NCBI GenBank assembly: GCA_947089135.1
Contig: CAMUJF010000010.1
Coordinates: forward strand, 1-64,000
Length of the DNA stretch: 64,000 bases
From: an uncultured Clostridia bacterium
GTDB taxonomy: Bacteria; Bacillota; Clostridia; Oscillospirales; Ruminococcaceae
Reading direction: 5' to 3'
This document shows positions 1 to 8,630 of the stretch, piece after piece. The position numbers and the translations under genes were made by a program. Under the pieces are notes generated by a model. It worked only from the letters and a program-made list of their open reading frames with translations, did not search any database and had not been told where the DNA came from. Numbering within the stretch: the first letter of the stretch is position 1; every line of letters begins with the position of its first letter.

Positions 1-71
1 CGCAAATGTTATTTGTTTTTCCATATCTCTATTTTACCATACTTTTCTCTCTTTTACAACTGTGCGGTGTT

Positions 72-497
72 GCCTTAATTCAAAATCTGCTGAATGATTT
101 TCCAGATTCAAAAAAACTTCCCGAATATGAAAAATATTCTGCCGATAAAAATTCGCGGAATGCTTCCGAATTTATTTCGGCGGCAATTGACGACAACATG
201 GATCTGCTTGCGAGCCGCGAGATTTATATGAATTATCTCGGTACACGTCCAAACGCTGTGCGTATCGGAAGTCACGGATTATTTTCCGAAACCGACGAGC
301 CTATCAATCTTGCAAAAACTGCCCGCGAGGTTGCTCTGCATGAGGGAAATGTCTGGACTCATGTTGTCTCTCTTCGCCGCGAGGATGCTGAACGAATGGG
401 GTATAATTCTCTCTCGGCATGGCGCGATCTTGTCAGGAGACATATTGATGATATTGCTTCCGCTCAAAAAATCGACCGAAAAAATTTGAAGTGGTAG
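72..497 (+). pseudogene. Internal fragment of a MobP3/MobL-type relaxase
   Basis: From about residue 23 of an open frame starting at base 6, the protein reads like the middle of Firmicutes conjugative relaxases: a FPDSKKLPEYEKY stretch, NASEFIS, then VVSLRREDAERMGY and AWRDLVRRH. In that family the next segment is a WYAAFH block followed by the histidine-rich metal motif of the active site. Here the frame ends directly after the Trp with TAG, so the catalytic histidines are missing. The 22 residues before the homology are hydrophobic and unlike a relaxase, so the 5' part also appears replaced. It is a non-functional relic of an integrative conjugative element, about 75 bp upstream of spoIIIAA. 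The family call is from remembered sequence patterns. Confidence 0.6.
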
Positions 498-573
498 CGC
501 TCTTTTTATTTGTTCTAAACTTGTCCGGTGAAGCATAGGATTAAACATATCGGATAAAAGGAGATGCCGGGAC

Positions 574-1506
574 GTGAAAAACAGGGAATTTCTGCATTAC
601 TTTTTGGGAACGGCAGGTAACGCCGTTTCGAAGATTTCAGACGTTCAGCTCAATGATATCATGGAAATACGGTTCAGGGTGAACCGACCCGCAGCTGTGT
701 GTGCGTACTGCTTAAAAAGCGATAATTGTGCAGCCTTAAAAATACTCTATATAACACCAAACGGGCAGCTTACTTATAATCCCGAATCGGCAGTAACTGT
801 AACCGAACAGGACGTTCGGCGCACTTTTGAGGCTGTCTGCCAGTACTCGGTGCACAGCTTCCAAAGAGAGATAGCTCAAGGCTTTATAACAGTCAAGGGA
901 GGACACAGGGTAGGCTTCTGCGGAACGCCTATAATGCATAACAATACTATTGAAAATATAAAAAACATAAATTCGATAAATTTCCGTATCGCAAGGGAAC
1001 TGATAGGCTGTTCCGAAAAACTTTTTAAAAGCTGCTTTTCGGACGAACCTTGCAGTCTTCTTATTGCCGGTATACCCTCAAGCGGTAAGACGACCGTTCT
1101 TCGCGACCTTACGCGGCTTCTCGGAGGACGTTTCAAGGTTTCGGCTATCGACGAAAGAGGGGAGCTTGCCGCTTCATGGAACGGAGTCCCGCAGAATGAT
1201 ATAGGTCTGAACACGGACGTTTTTGACGGCTATGGCAAGTCGGAGGGGATATCCGCGGCAGTAAGGGTAATGTCCCCTCAGATAATAGTATGCGATGAAA
1301 TAGGTTCAAAGGAAGACTTTTCCGCAATACGCGAAGCAGCTTTGAGCGGAGTTTGTACTGTTGCTGCGGCGCACGCGGCGGATATGTCAGACCTGCTGAG
1401 AAAATTCCCCAAAGAAAATTTAAATATATTTGATAGGATCGTTTTTTTGCCTGAGCCTGGAAAAATATCCTCCGTACTGAAAAGGAACTGTGATGAATAT
1501 GTTTAG
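574..1506 (+). CDS. spoIIIAA: Stage III sporulation protein AA, ATPase
   Basis: SpoIIIAA is the secretion-type ATPase proposed to power the SpoIIIA-SpoIIQ channel between mother cell and forespore. The 310-residue length fits the family. Walker A is GIPSSGKT at residues 166-173, followed by an IVCDEIG Walker B-like stretch near residue 240. The start is GTG at 574, preceded by AAAGGAG about ten bases upstream. It is the first gene of an eight-gene spoIIIAA-AH operon and overlaps spoIIIAB. The operon is under mother-cell sigma-E control in Bacillus; I could not identify a convincing sigma-E promoter in the 75 bases upstream. Confidence 0.95.
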   Translation: MKNREFLHYFLGTAGNAVSKISDVQLNDIMEIRFRVNRPAAVCAYCLKSDNCAALKILYITPNGQLTYNPESAVTVTEQDVRRTFEAVCQYSVHSFQREIAQGFITVKGGHRVGFCGTPIMHNNTIENIKNINSINFRIARELIGCSEKLFKSCFSDEPCSLLIAGIPSSGKTTVLRDLTRLLGGRFKVSAIDERGELAASWNGVPQNDIGLNTDVFDGYGKSEGISAAVRVMSPQIIVCDEIGSKEDFSAIREAALSGVCTVAAAHAADMSDLLRKFPKENLNIFDRIVFLPEPGKISSVLKRNCDEYV

Positions 1507-2017
1507 CTTTAGCGTACTTAAAATATCCGGTCTTATAGTAATAATCGCAGCGTCAACGCTTGCAGGAAATTATTTTTCTTATATGCTGAGATGCAGGCTT
1601 GCGAGTCTGAAAAAAATTAATTATATGATAGACGAAATAATAATGATGATACGGTTCAGGTCTCCTACTGTATACGAGATAGTGGAAAGTCTGGCAAAAT
1701 CGGAACGTTTCAGCGGTTTCGGTTTTCTGAACTCGATATCTTCAGAGGCGGACGAGCCGTTTCAGCAAAGTTGGTGCAGAGCGGTATCGGAAGATATTCC
1801 GCAGGGACTTACGGCAGGCGACGCGGAACTGCTTTTAGACATTGGCAGGAAACTCGGCACCAGCGACTCGGAAAGTCAGATAAACACGCTGCGGCTTCAG
1901 CAGGCGGAGCTGCTGTCGGCGATTTCGGCGGCTGAAACGGACTGTATAAAAAAAGCAAAGCTGTACCGTTCAATGGGGGCTCTTGCAGGAGCGTTTATTT
2001 CAATAATGCTTATCTGA
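1493..2017 (+). CDS. spoIIIAB: Stage III sporulation protein AB
   Basis: Second gene of the spoIIIA operon, about 174 residues, the usual family size. The N-terminus is one hydrophobic segment (residues about 5-25) followed by a mostly helical cytoplasmic part, an arrangement that resembles a minor GspF-like platform protein in secretion systems. The open frame begins with GTG at 1490; I prefer ATG 1493 because AAAGGA at 1481-1486 is correctly spaced for it. It overlaps the end of spoIIIAA by 14 bases, consistent with translational coupling. Confidence 0.9.
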   Translation: MNMFSFSVLKISGLIVIIAASTLAGNYFSYMLRCRLASLKKINYMIDEIIMMIRFRSPTVYEIVESLAKSERFSGFGFLNSISSEADEPFQQSWCRAVSEDIPQGLTAGDAELLLDIGRKLGTSDSESQINTLRLQQAELLSAISAAETDCIKKAKLYRSMGALAGAFISIMLI

Positions 2018-2072
2018 ACCGTATTTTTATTTGAAATATGCGGTGGTACGGAAAAGCGCGGGAGGTTAAATC

Positions 2073-2267
2073 GTGGAGCTTGATCTGATATTTAAAATTG
2101 CGGGCGTGGGAATAATCGTGACCGTCCTGAACCTGCTGCTGAAAAAGTCCGACAGGGACGAATACGCTCTTATGGTGACCATAGCGGGACTTATAGTTGT
2201 GCTTGCTATGATAATAAACGAGATCGCGGAGCTGTTTGATACGGTGAAGTCAGTATTCGGATTTTAA
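2073..2267 (+). CDS. spoIIIAC: Stage III sporulation protein AC
   Basis: A 64-residue membrane protein with two hydrophobic helices separated by a short charged turn (LLKKSDRDEY), as in SpoIIIAC of sporulating Firmicutes. It starts at GTG 2073 behind GGGAGG. It lies between spoIIIAB and spoIIIAD and is thought to be part of the membrane base of the mother cell-forespore channel. The frame is intact and the size is normal for the family. Confidence 0.93.
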   Translation: MELDLIFKIAGVGIIVTVLNLLLKKSDRDEYALMVTIAGLIVVLAMIINEIAELFDTVKSVFGF

Positions 2268-2284
2268 AAAGGCGGGACGTTAGC

Positions 2285-2671
2285 ATGATAAATATAGTAT
2301 CCGTTGCGGGGGTATGTATAATCGCCGCCGTTCTGTGCAAGCTGTTCGGTTCGGCAGGAAGCGAATATTCGCTGTACATAAAGCTTGCAGCCGCGGCAGC
2401 CCTTATGTCTGCCTTGATACTTTTTATATCGCCGGTGGCGGAGACCGTACGCAATATTTACGAACGGGCAGGGGCGGACGAGGAGTACCTTACCATACTT
2501 TTCAAATCGCTGGGTATATGCTACATCACCCAGTTTGCCTGCGATATCTGCCGAGACAGCGGCGAGAGCGCACTTGCTTCTCAGGCGGAGCTTGCGGGAA
2601 AGCTGTCTCTTCTGATACTGGCTCTGCCGCTGTTCGATTCGCTTTCCGAAATTGTTTCGGGACTTATATGA
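2285..2671 (+). CDS. spoIIIAD: Stage III sporulation protein AD
   Basis: A 128-residue integral membrane protein with about four hydrophobic helices. It is related to SpoIIIAC in its first half, a known feature of this pair. The start is ATG 2285 with a GGCGGGACG stretch upstream, 17 bases after spoIIIAC. It is predicted to be a membrane component of the SpoIIIA channel. A 123-residue open frame overlapping it in another register (2314-2685) is a shadow. Confidence 0.92.
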   Translation: MINIVSVAGVCIIAAVLCKLFGSAGSEYSLYIKLAAAAALMSALILFISPVAETVRNIYERAGADEEYLTILFKSLGICYITQFACDICRDSGESALASQAELAGKLSLLILALPLFDSLSEIVSGLI

Positions 2672-2681
2672 GGACGTGTAT

Positions 2682-3893
2682 ATGAATATTGTTAAAAATT
2701 TTTTCGCGGCTTTATGCGCGGCGGTTTTTGTACTGTACTGCCCATTTGTATTATCCGTACAAGCTGTACAGGACGTACAAACCGTACAGACAGAGCCGAT
2801 CGTGCAGGACGGACAAAACTTGGCGCAGCAGAATATCTCGGAAATAGCCGATGAATTAGGTATAGATACCGACAGCCTCAGCGACGGACTTACTCCCGAA
2901 GCCAAGGACTTTTTTGCTGAAAATAATATTGCTGCTGACAACCCCGAAGCCATTTCGGAGATAACTCCAAAAGATGTTTTTCTGTACGTCTGGGAGGAGT
3001 CCAAAAAAAGCCTGTCAAAGCCGCTAAAAGTACTTTCGTCGCTGTTGGCGGTGATACTGGTTGCCGCTCTTATCGAGGGCATGGAGGATAGTATCCCAAA
3101 CAAAAGTCTGTCGAAAATATTCGGGGTGATATGCGTGCTTATTTCGGTGGGTATAATCGCCGATTCAGTATCGGGCAGCATAAGCCGAGCCGCAGAGGCA
3201 CTTGATTCGGGCGGAACGTTCATGATAGGCTATGTTCCGGTTTTTGCGGGGATAACCGCTTCGTCGGGAGGAATCACTTCTGCGGTAGCCTATAATATGC
3301 TTGTCCTGCTTGTGGCGCAGACTACGGTGCAGCTTTCGGGAGAGATAATTGTTCCCGCTCTTTCTGTCTGTATGGCAATGGGGATAGTAGAAGCTATAAA
3401 TCCGGGGTTCAAGCTTTCGGGGATAACCGAGTCTCTGAAAAAAGCGGTCACATTTATAATGGGCTTTATAATGACCGTTTTTATAGGACTTCTGTCCCTC
3501 CAGAGTATTGTGGGAGCCTCAGCCGATACGCTTGGGGTAAAGGCGGCAAAGTACGTGGTTTCAAATTTTATACCCGTTATAGGAGGCGCGGTTGCGGACA
3601 CCTATGCCACGGTAAAGAACAGTCTTGGGCTTCTCCGCGGCGGCGTGGGCTTTATCGGTATCGCCGCCATATTTATAATGATACTTCCTCCTGTGCTAGA
3701 CATAACCGCAATGAGACTGGTATTCGGCGCAGCGGACGTTGCAGCCGAGCTTTTCGGTTTGTCGCAAATAAAGGTTTTGGTAAAAAACACTGGTTGGATA
3801 CTGTCGGCGGTTTTCAGCATACTTGTCTGTTTTGCGGTAATGCTGATAATCGCAACGGCGATACTTATGCTTGTGGGACTAAACATATCCTGA
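2682..3893 (+). CDS. spoIIIAE: Stage III sporulation protein AE
   Basis: Polytopic membrane protein of about 403 residues. The N-terminus MNIVKNFFAALCAAV is a signal peptide, followed by a polar region of about 90 residues and then seven or more hydrophobic helices, the SpoIIIAE layout. The open frame extends upstream to a TTG at 2652, but that would overlap spoIIIAD and precede the signal peptide. ATG 2682 has GAGGA at 2670-2674, so I take that start. A 319-residue minus-strand open frame over the same DNA is a codon-usage shadow. Confidence 0.92.
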   Translation: MNIVKNFFAALCAAVFVLYCPFVLSVQAVQDVQTVQTEPIVQDGQNLAQQNISEIADELGIDTDSLSDGLTPEAKDFFAENNIAADNPEAISEITPKDVFLYVWEESKKSLSKPLKVLSSLLAVILVAALIEGMEDSIPNKSLSKIFGVICVLISVGIIADSVSGSISRAAEALDSGGTFMIGYVPVFAGITASSGGITSAVAYNMLVLLVAQTTVQLSGEIIVPALSVCMAMGIVEAINPGFKLSGITESLKKAVTFIMGFIMTVFIGLLSLQSIVGASADTLGVKAAKYVVSNFIPVIGGAVADTYATVKNSLGLLRGGVGFIGIAAIFIMILPPVLDITAMRLVFGAADVAAELFGLSQIKVLVKNTGWILSAVFSILVCFAVMLIIATAILMLVGLNIS

Positions 3894-3903
3894 GGTGATA
3901 AAT

Positions 3904-4419
3904 GTGGAGACATTTCGTACAATAGCTTTTACAGCCTGTTTTTTGGGAATAGCCATAGCGGTATTCAACTCGCTGTATCCGTCGGAAAAATTTGCAGGAC
4001 AGCTTAAAATCATTTTTTCTTTGATATTTATTCTGAGCATTATAAAGCCTATAGCAAGCGGAAAAGTGGATATCCCGGAGATAGCTGCTGCCGCTTCGAC
4101 CGCTTCGGGAAGCACGGACTATTATTCCTCAATGAACGACAGGGCGGACGAATATTTTATCAGGTCGGTGGAAAACAACATAAGTTCGGTTCTTGAATCG
4201 TCTCTGCACGAAATTGAAATTTATCCGGAAGAAATTGAGACAAGTATAAATATTTCAGAAAACTACGGCATATCTATTAACGAGGTAAAAATTGTCCTGA
4301 ATGCGCAGAACGCTTACGACGCGGAAACAGCGGAACGCTGCATTTCGGACAGGATCGGAAATACTGCCGCCGTTACTGTAAACATTGCGGCGGAAAGCGG
4401 AAAAGAGGAACGGCAATGA
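3904..4419 (+). CDS. spoIIIAF: Stage III sporulation protein AF
   Basis: About 171 residues: two N-terminal hydrophobic helices (to about residue 60) followed by a soluble ring-forming-type domain, as in SpoIIIAF. Two GTG codons are possible starts, 3895 and 3904. GAGGTG at 3892-3897 is well spaced only for 3904, giving an N-terminus VETFRTIAF. The gene follows spoIIIAE with almost no gap and overlaps spoIIIAG by four bases (ATGA), implying coupled translation. Confidence 0.9.
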   Translation: METFRTIAFTACFLGIAIAVFNSLYPSEKFAGQLKIIFSLIFILSIIKPIASGKVDIPEIAAAASTASGSTDYYSSMNDRADEYFIRSVENNISSVLESSLHEIEIYPEEIETSINISENYGISINEVKIVLNAQNAYDAETAERCISDRIGNTAAVTVNIAAESGKEERQ

Positions 4420-4937
4420 ATGAACTTATCGAAAAGCTCAAGGATATTTCCAAAAAACCTGTTTTTCTCAAAGCCGCTGTGGCTGCGGGAATATTGGCTA
4501 TTATTCTGATACTTGTTTCCGACATTTCAGGTGGAAAGAACAAAAAGACCGGGGAAACTGATGAGAACGTCCCGGTTACTTTCGGGTACTCGGACGTTTA
4601 CGCTGACAGCATGGATACAAAGCTGTGCGAAATATTAACGTCCATAGAGGGAGTGGGAAAAGCGCAGGTAATGCTTACGGTAAGCTCCACAGAGGAGTAT
4701 GTTTACGCCGAAACGGTAAAAAGAGGAACCTCGCAGGCAGAAAACAGCTATGTGATAATAGATAAGGGTTCGCAGAAGGAGGCGTTGGTGAAAAAGGTAA
4801 ATAATCCGTCCATAAAGGGCGTTGTAATTGTCTGCGAAGGAGGCGATGATCCGAGAGTATGCGAAAAGATCTACAAGGCGGTGTCTACCGCGCTTGACAT
4901 TTCAACAAGCAGAATCTATGTTGCAGAAATGAAATAG
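4416..4937 (+). CDS. spoIIIAG: Stage III sporulation protein AG
   Basis: A 173-residue bitopic protein: a short cytoplasmic N-terminus, one transmembrane helix at about residues 18-38, then a soluble domain. In Bacillus, SpoIIIAG forms a large ring in the intermembrane space through its ring-building motif. The ATG lies in an ATGA overlap with the spoIIIAF stop. Length and position between AF and AH match the canonical operon. Confidence 0.93.
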   Translation: MNELIEKLKDISKKPVFLKAAVAAGILAIILILVSDISGGKNKKTGETDENVPVTFGYSDVYADSMDTKLCEILTSIEGVGKAQVMLTVSSTEEYVYAETVKRGTSQAENSYVIIDKGSQKEALVKKVNNPSIKGVVIVCEGGDDPRVCEKIYKAVSTALDISTSRIYVAEMK

Positions 4938-4949
4938 GAGGAAATTTTT

Positions 4950-5516
4950 ATGAGAAAACCAAATCTTATCATCGGCAAAAAGCACATCATTCTTGCGTGC
5001 CTTACTCTTATTCTGGGAGTGGCGGTCTATATGAACTACGCCTTTGCTTCCGTTGAGGACGACATCACCGCCGAAAAGACAATGGCTGACGCAGCAGGAG
5101 CTTCCGATTCGGGAAGCGTTGAAGCGGCAAACTACGGGGACGCTGCGTTTGTCAGCGCAGAGGGCGAGAGCGATTACTTTGCGCAGGTACGGCTTGCCAG
5201 AATGACCTCACGCGACGAAGCGGTTGAAACGCTTTCGGCTATCCTCGGAGGCGGAGACCTTTCGGACGAAGAAAACGCCACTTACACAGGCGAGGCGGTA
5301 ACTCTTTCCAAGCTTTCCGAGAGCGAAAACGCCATAGAAAGTCTGATAAAAGCTCAGGGCTTTGAGGACTGTGTGGTGTATCTGAACGGTTCCATGGCTA
5401 ACATCGTTGTGAAGTCCGAGGGGCTCGTTCCTGCCGAAGCGGCACAGATTAAAGACATTTTGTTAACAGAGGTGACAATTCCCGCAGAAAATATTAGAAT
5501 TTTTGAGGTTAAGTAG
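4950..5516 (+). CDS. spoIIIAH: Stage III sporulation protein AH
   Basis: A 188-residue bitopic membrane protein with one N-terminal helix (residues about 12-30), an acidic and Ala-rich linker, and a C-terminal EscJ/YscJ-like domain that in Bacillus binds SpoIIQ from the forespore side. It has an ideal AGGAGG ribosome site 12 bases after spoIIIAG. It is the last gene of the operon: a strong sigma-A promoter for the next gene begins directly at its stop codon. Confidence 0.93.
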   Translation: MRKPNLIIGKKHIILACLTLILGVAVYMNYAFASVEDDITAEKTMADAAGASDSGSVEAANYGDAAFVSAEGESDYFAQVRLARMTSRDEAVETLSAILGGGDLSDEENATYTGEAVTLSKLSESENAIESLIKAQGFEDCVVYLNGSMANIVVKSEGLVPAEAAQIKDILLTEVTIPAENIRIFEVK

Positions 5517-5545
5517 TTGTTTCTTTCAAAAAAATTTGGTATAAT
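5517..5545 (+). promoter_or_regulatory. Extended -10 vegetative promoter upstream of the asp23-like gene
   Basis: TTGTTT at 5517-5522 and TATAAT at 5540-5545 are 17 bases apart. TG at 5537-5538 gives the extended -10 form TGGTATAAT. It begins right at the spoIIIAH stop codon, separating the sporulation operon from the housekeeping genes downstream. Confidence 0.8.
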
Positions 5546-5626
5546 AGATATACATACATATTTTTGAAAGGCTGACAACGTCATAATGTAACCGTCAGCT
5601 GTCATATAAGACAAGGAGGTATCATT

Positions 5627-6010
5627 ATGAGCAGAACAGCTAAAACAGAAACAGCAAACAGCCTGAAAATTTTTGAGGACGTTATCCGCAGGATCGCAGA
5701 GCTTGCGGCGGCGGACGTTGACGGCGTCCGCGGATTTGTGAAATCAAAGGTGGATTTTGCAGACCTGTTTATCAGAGCGGGTCAGCAGCCTTTGATCGAC
5801 GTAAAGACCGGCAGCGGCTCGGCAGAGATATCCCTCGGCATAAATGTTTCGGGGAAATGCAAGGTCAAAAGTACTGCCGAAAAGGTTCAGCAGCGTGTCA
5901 AGGACGACGTGCAGAGCATGACCGGGATCGCAGTGACAAAGGTAAGCGTGTATATTTACGGCATCGTTTTTGACGATGAGGATAACGAAAACAGCAAAAA
6001 TAACGAATAA
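5627..6010 (+). CDS. Asp23/Gls24 family envelope-associated protein
   Basis: A 127-residue protein with the Asp23/Gls24 fold pattern: a helical start, the VDGVRGF turn, an AEISLGINVSGKCKV beta stretch and a C-terminal VTKVSVYIYGIVF strand followed by an acidic tail. Family members are abundant envelope-associated proteins linked to cell-wall stress. Genes of this family commonly sit just upstream of nusB in Clostridia. It starts at ATG 5627 behind AAGGAGG and has its own strong promoter. A terminator-like hairpin follows, so it may be transcribed largely as a single gene. Confidence 0.88.
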   Translation: MSRTAKTETANSLKIFEDVIRRIAELAAADVDGVRGFVKSKVDFADLFIRAGQQPLIDVKTGSGSAEISLGINVSGKCKVKSTAEKVQQRVKDDVQSMTGIAVTKVSVYIYGIVFDDEDNENSKNNE

Positions 6011-6060
6011 GGAAAGCAGGCTCTTCTTTAGGGGGAGGGCTTGCTTTTCCGTGCATTTTT
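6011..6060 (+). terminator. Probable rho-independent terminator after the asp23-like gene
   Basis: GGAAAGCA at 6011-6018 pairs with TGCTTTTCC at 6042-6050 (one bulged T). The stem can extend inward through GGCTC against the G-rich 3' side, and five T residues follow at 6056-6060. Some read-through into nusB is likely because no other promoter is obvious before nusB. Confidence 0.55.
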
Positions 6061-6090
6061 GCTTTGAAAGGCAGAAAGGAAAGAGCGGAA

Positions 6091-6519
6091 TTGAAAAGAA
6101 GTGAAATAAGAGAAGCGGTGTTCTACCTGACGTTTGAAAAAATGTTCGGCGAAGATACGCCTGACCAGGTACTTGATACGGCTTACGAGGCGGACGTTTT
6201 TGAAATTACGGAGGACGTTGAGAATATGTTCAAGGCGGTGGACACGCATTCTGACGAAACCGACGAAATAATAGCCAAATTCAGCGAAAAGCGGCAGTTC
6301 AGCCGTATACCCAAGGTACTGACCGCAATACTCAGAATAGCGGTCTACGAAATGCTTTACGATGATAAGATACACGATAATGTGGCTATAAGCGAGGCAG
6401 TAATTCTTGCTCAGAAGTTCGCTTACGAGAACGACGTGCAGTTTGTGAACGGTCTGTTGGGAGCGTTCAGCAGGAGCAGGTCTGGAGACGGTTCGGAAAA
6501 TGAAAATACTGGGGCTTGA
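6091..6519 (+). CDS. nusB: Transcription antitermination factor NusB
   Basis: NusB binds boxA RNA with NusE/S10 and promotes rRNA antitermination. The protein begins MKRSEIREAVFYLTFEKMF, matching the family start, and ends with FVNGLLGAFSR, the conserved C-terminal helix. I choose TTG 6091 (142 residues) because AAAGGA at 6075-6080 fits it and the family start matches; the open frame reaches back to a TTG at 6064 without a good ribosome site. It overlaps the next gene by 20 bases. Confidence 0.9.
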   Translation: MKRSEIREAVFYLTFEKMFGEDTPDQVLDTAYEADVFEITEDVENMFKAVDTHSDETDEIIAKFSEKRQFSRIPKVLTAILRIAVYEMLYDDKIHDNVAISEAVILAQKFAYENDVQFVNGLLGAFSRSRSGDGSENENTGA

Positions 6520-7435
6520 TACGAGCAATTACACGACCTCGGCTGCGATTTTCGATACTTCGGACTGTACGGTAAAACAGGTAAAAAAGCTTCTGCCCGT
6601 TAGAAAAGGCGAACTGGGACTCAGGCAGAGTGATGCGGTTTTCCACCATACAAAGCAGCTTCCTGAAATTGTAAGTAAACTTTTTAAAGATTGCGGAGAA
6701 GCTCCCGCCGCTGTGGGGGTATCCGTCAGACCGCGTAATGCAAACGGTTCATATATGCCATGCTTTTTATGCGGAGAAGGGCTTGCGGACTCGTTGGGAG
6801 CGGTAAACGGTATTCCGGTCTATAAAACAGCTCATCAGGTCGGACACATTTTAGCTGCGCTGTATTCGGCGGACAGGCTTGACCTTGTAAAGGAACGCTT
6901 TATTGCGTTCCACGTAAGCGGGGGGACTACCGACTGTCTGCTCGTCCAACCCGATGAGGAAAACATTATCGGAGTAACGGAGCTTGGTACGTCTCTTGAC
7001 CTTAAAGCGGGACAGGCTGTAGATCGGGTCGGACTTATGCTGGGACTGGATTTCCCCTGCGGACAAAGGCTTGAGGAGCTTGCGGTGAAAAGCGGCAGGA
7101 GTTATAAGATAAAGCCTCCTATGAAAGGCGGCAGCTGCTGTCTTTCGGGAGTGGAAAACAAGTGCAGTAAAATGCTTGACGACGGCGAAAGTCCGGAGGA
7201 TATTGCTATGTATTGTTTGCAGTACATTTGCGCGGCAATTGAGGAAATGACGCGTTGTGCTTTGGATACGCACGGGAAACTTCCTGTGGTTTTTGCGGGC
7301 GGAGTGATGTCCGACAAAATAATCAGGGACAGGCTTGAAAGCGGATTTGATTCTTATTTTGCCGCCCCGGAGTTTTCCTGCGACAACGCTGCGGGAACTG
7401 CGGTTTTTGCGGCTCTGAAAGGGAATTTTATATGA
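6500..7435 (+). CDS. TsaD/Kae1-like (peptidase M22 family) paralog
   Basis: A 311-residue member of the TsaD/Kae1 ASKHA fold. It keeps most motifs of the tRNA threonylcarbamoyltransferase: LGLDTSNYTTS at the start, the metal-binding HQVGH at about 113-117, VSGGTTD, AGQAVDRVG, CLSGVENK, FAGGVMSD and CDNAAG. It is shorter than true TsaD (about 340 residues), and its N-terminus differs from the usual ETSCDET. This type sits between nusB and xseA in many Clostridia, so I call it a paralog of unknown role rather than TsaD itself. It overlaps nusB by 20 bases and xseA by 4. Confidence 0.75.
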   Translation: MKILGLDTSNYTTSAAIFDTSDCTVKQVKKLLPVRKGELGLRQSDAVFHHTKQLPEIVSKLFKDCGEAPAAVGVSVRPRNANGSYMPCFLCGEGLADSLGAVNGIPVYKTAHQVGHILAALYSADRLDLVKERFIAFHVSGGTTDCLLVQPDEENIIGVTELGTSLDLKAGQAVDRVGLMLGLDFPCGQRLEELAVKSGRSYKIKPPMKGGSCCLSGVENKCSKMLDDGESPEDIAMYCLQYICAAIEEMTRCALDTHGKLPVVFAGGVMSDKIIRDRLESGFDSYFAAPEFSCDNAAGTAVFAALKGNFI

Positions 7436-8616
7436 GCGCGGTTTTGACGGTATCACAGCTTAACAGGTATGTCGCTTTTAAGCTGAAAGAGGATAAAAAT
7501 CTTCACGGCAAGCTTATCAGAGGCGAGATATCCAATTTTACAAATCATGCCAAAAGCGGACATTTTTACTTTACCCTGAAGGACAGCGAAAGTTCGGTAA
7601 AGGCAGTAATGTTCAGGGATATGGCTTCACGGCTGCCGTTCATGCCCAAAAGCGGCATGAAGGTCATAGTCTCGGCGGACGTTCGCGTTTATGAGCGGGA
7701 CGGCGTTTATCAGCTTTATGTTACCGATATGCAGCCGGACGGCGCGGGAGCTCTGTATCTTGCTCTCGAACAGCTTAAGGAAAAGCTTTCGCGGGAGGGC
7801 GTATTTGACGAATCACGCAAAAAATCGTTGCCTGCCATGCCGAAAAAAATCGGTATAATCACTTCCACAGACGCTGCCGCGCTTCAGGATATGCTGAACA
7901 TTCTGTCAAGGCGGTATCCTCTTGCGGAGGTAACGATTTTTCCCGCGGCGGTGCAGGGTGAAACTGCTCCCCAGTCCATATGCAGAGCAGTTGGATATGC
8001 CGATAAGCGGGGTATGGATCTGCTTATATGCGGTCGCGGCGGAGGTTCCTTTGAGGACTTGTCCGCATTTAACACCGAGGCAGTGGCGCGGTGTATACAA
8101 GGGTGCGGTACGCCGGTGATCTCGGCGGTGGGACATGAAACCGATTTCACAGTGGCGGACATGGCTGCCGATCTGCGAGCGCCTACTCCATCTGCCGCTG
8201 CGGAGCTTGCCGCTCCCGATATTGCGTTTCTGTACGGCAGGCTGAACGCTGTTGAAAAGGCTCTGACGGACGGTTTTCTGAACCGTCTGGAGGAAAAGTA
8301 CAGACAGCTTGAAAATGCGGAGAGGCGTATAAAAGCTCTCGATCCCAAGGAAAGGGTACTGCGTCTGAAAGAAAAATTTGTTCAGGCGGAAAAACATCTC
8401 ACGGCGGTTTATACCGTAAAGCTTCGGGAATGCGCAGGTCTGCTTGCGGAAAAGGCTGCTGTTCTCGACGGGCTCAGTCCGCTGAAAACTCTGAGCAGAG
8501 GATATTCGCTCGTCTACAAGGGCGAAAAGCTTGTCAGTTCCGCGGTTGAGCTTTCGGTGGGAGACAGGGTGGATATCCGTCTTTCGGACGGGGCAGTCTC
8601 GGCAGTAATAGACTAA
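7432..8616 (+). CDS. xseA: Exodeoxyribonuclease VII large subunit
   Basis: XseA is the catalytic subunit of exonuclease VII, which degrades single-stranded DNA to oligonucleotides. The 394 residues show the N-terminal OB domain (VLTVSQLNRYV...GEISNF), the catalytic domain with GIITSTDAAALQDML, RGGGSFEDL and SAVGHETDFT, and a C-terminal coiled coil ending in the LSRGYSLVYK segment. ATG overlaps the previous stop by four bases, and xseB follows 14 bases later. Confidence 0.95.
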   Translation: MSAVLTVSQLNRYVAFKLKEDKNLHGKLIRGEISNFTNHAKSGHFYFTLKDSESSVKAVMFRDMASRLPFMPKSGMKVIVSADVRVYERDGVYQLYVTDMQPDGAGALYLALEQLKEKLSREGVFDESRKKSLPAMPKKIGIITSTDAAALQDMLNILSRRYPLAEVTIFPAAVQGETAPQSICRAVGYADKRGMDLLICGRGGGSFEDLSAFNTEAVARCIQGCGTPVISAVGHETDFTVADMAADLRAPTPSAAAELAAPDIAFLYGRLNAVEKALTDGFLNRLEEKYRQLENAERRIKALDPKERVLRLKEKFVQAEKHLTAVYTVKLRECAGLLAEKAAVLDGLSPLKTLSRGYSLVYKGEKLVSSAVELSVGDRVDIRLSDGAVSAVID

Positions 8617-8630
8617 CGGAGGTCAGTAAC

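Noticed and set aside
497..573. Sigma-E promoter before spoIIIAA
   Set aside because: A CATAGGAT stretch resembles the -10, but no matching -35 at the right distance was found.
2264..3223. 319-residue minus-strand open frame opposite spoIIIAD/AE
   Set aside because: It lies over well-conserved sporulation genes, has low-complexity Cys/Thr/Ser-rich composition and no ribosome site; it is a shadow of GC-rich third codon positions.
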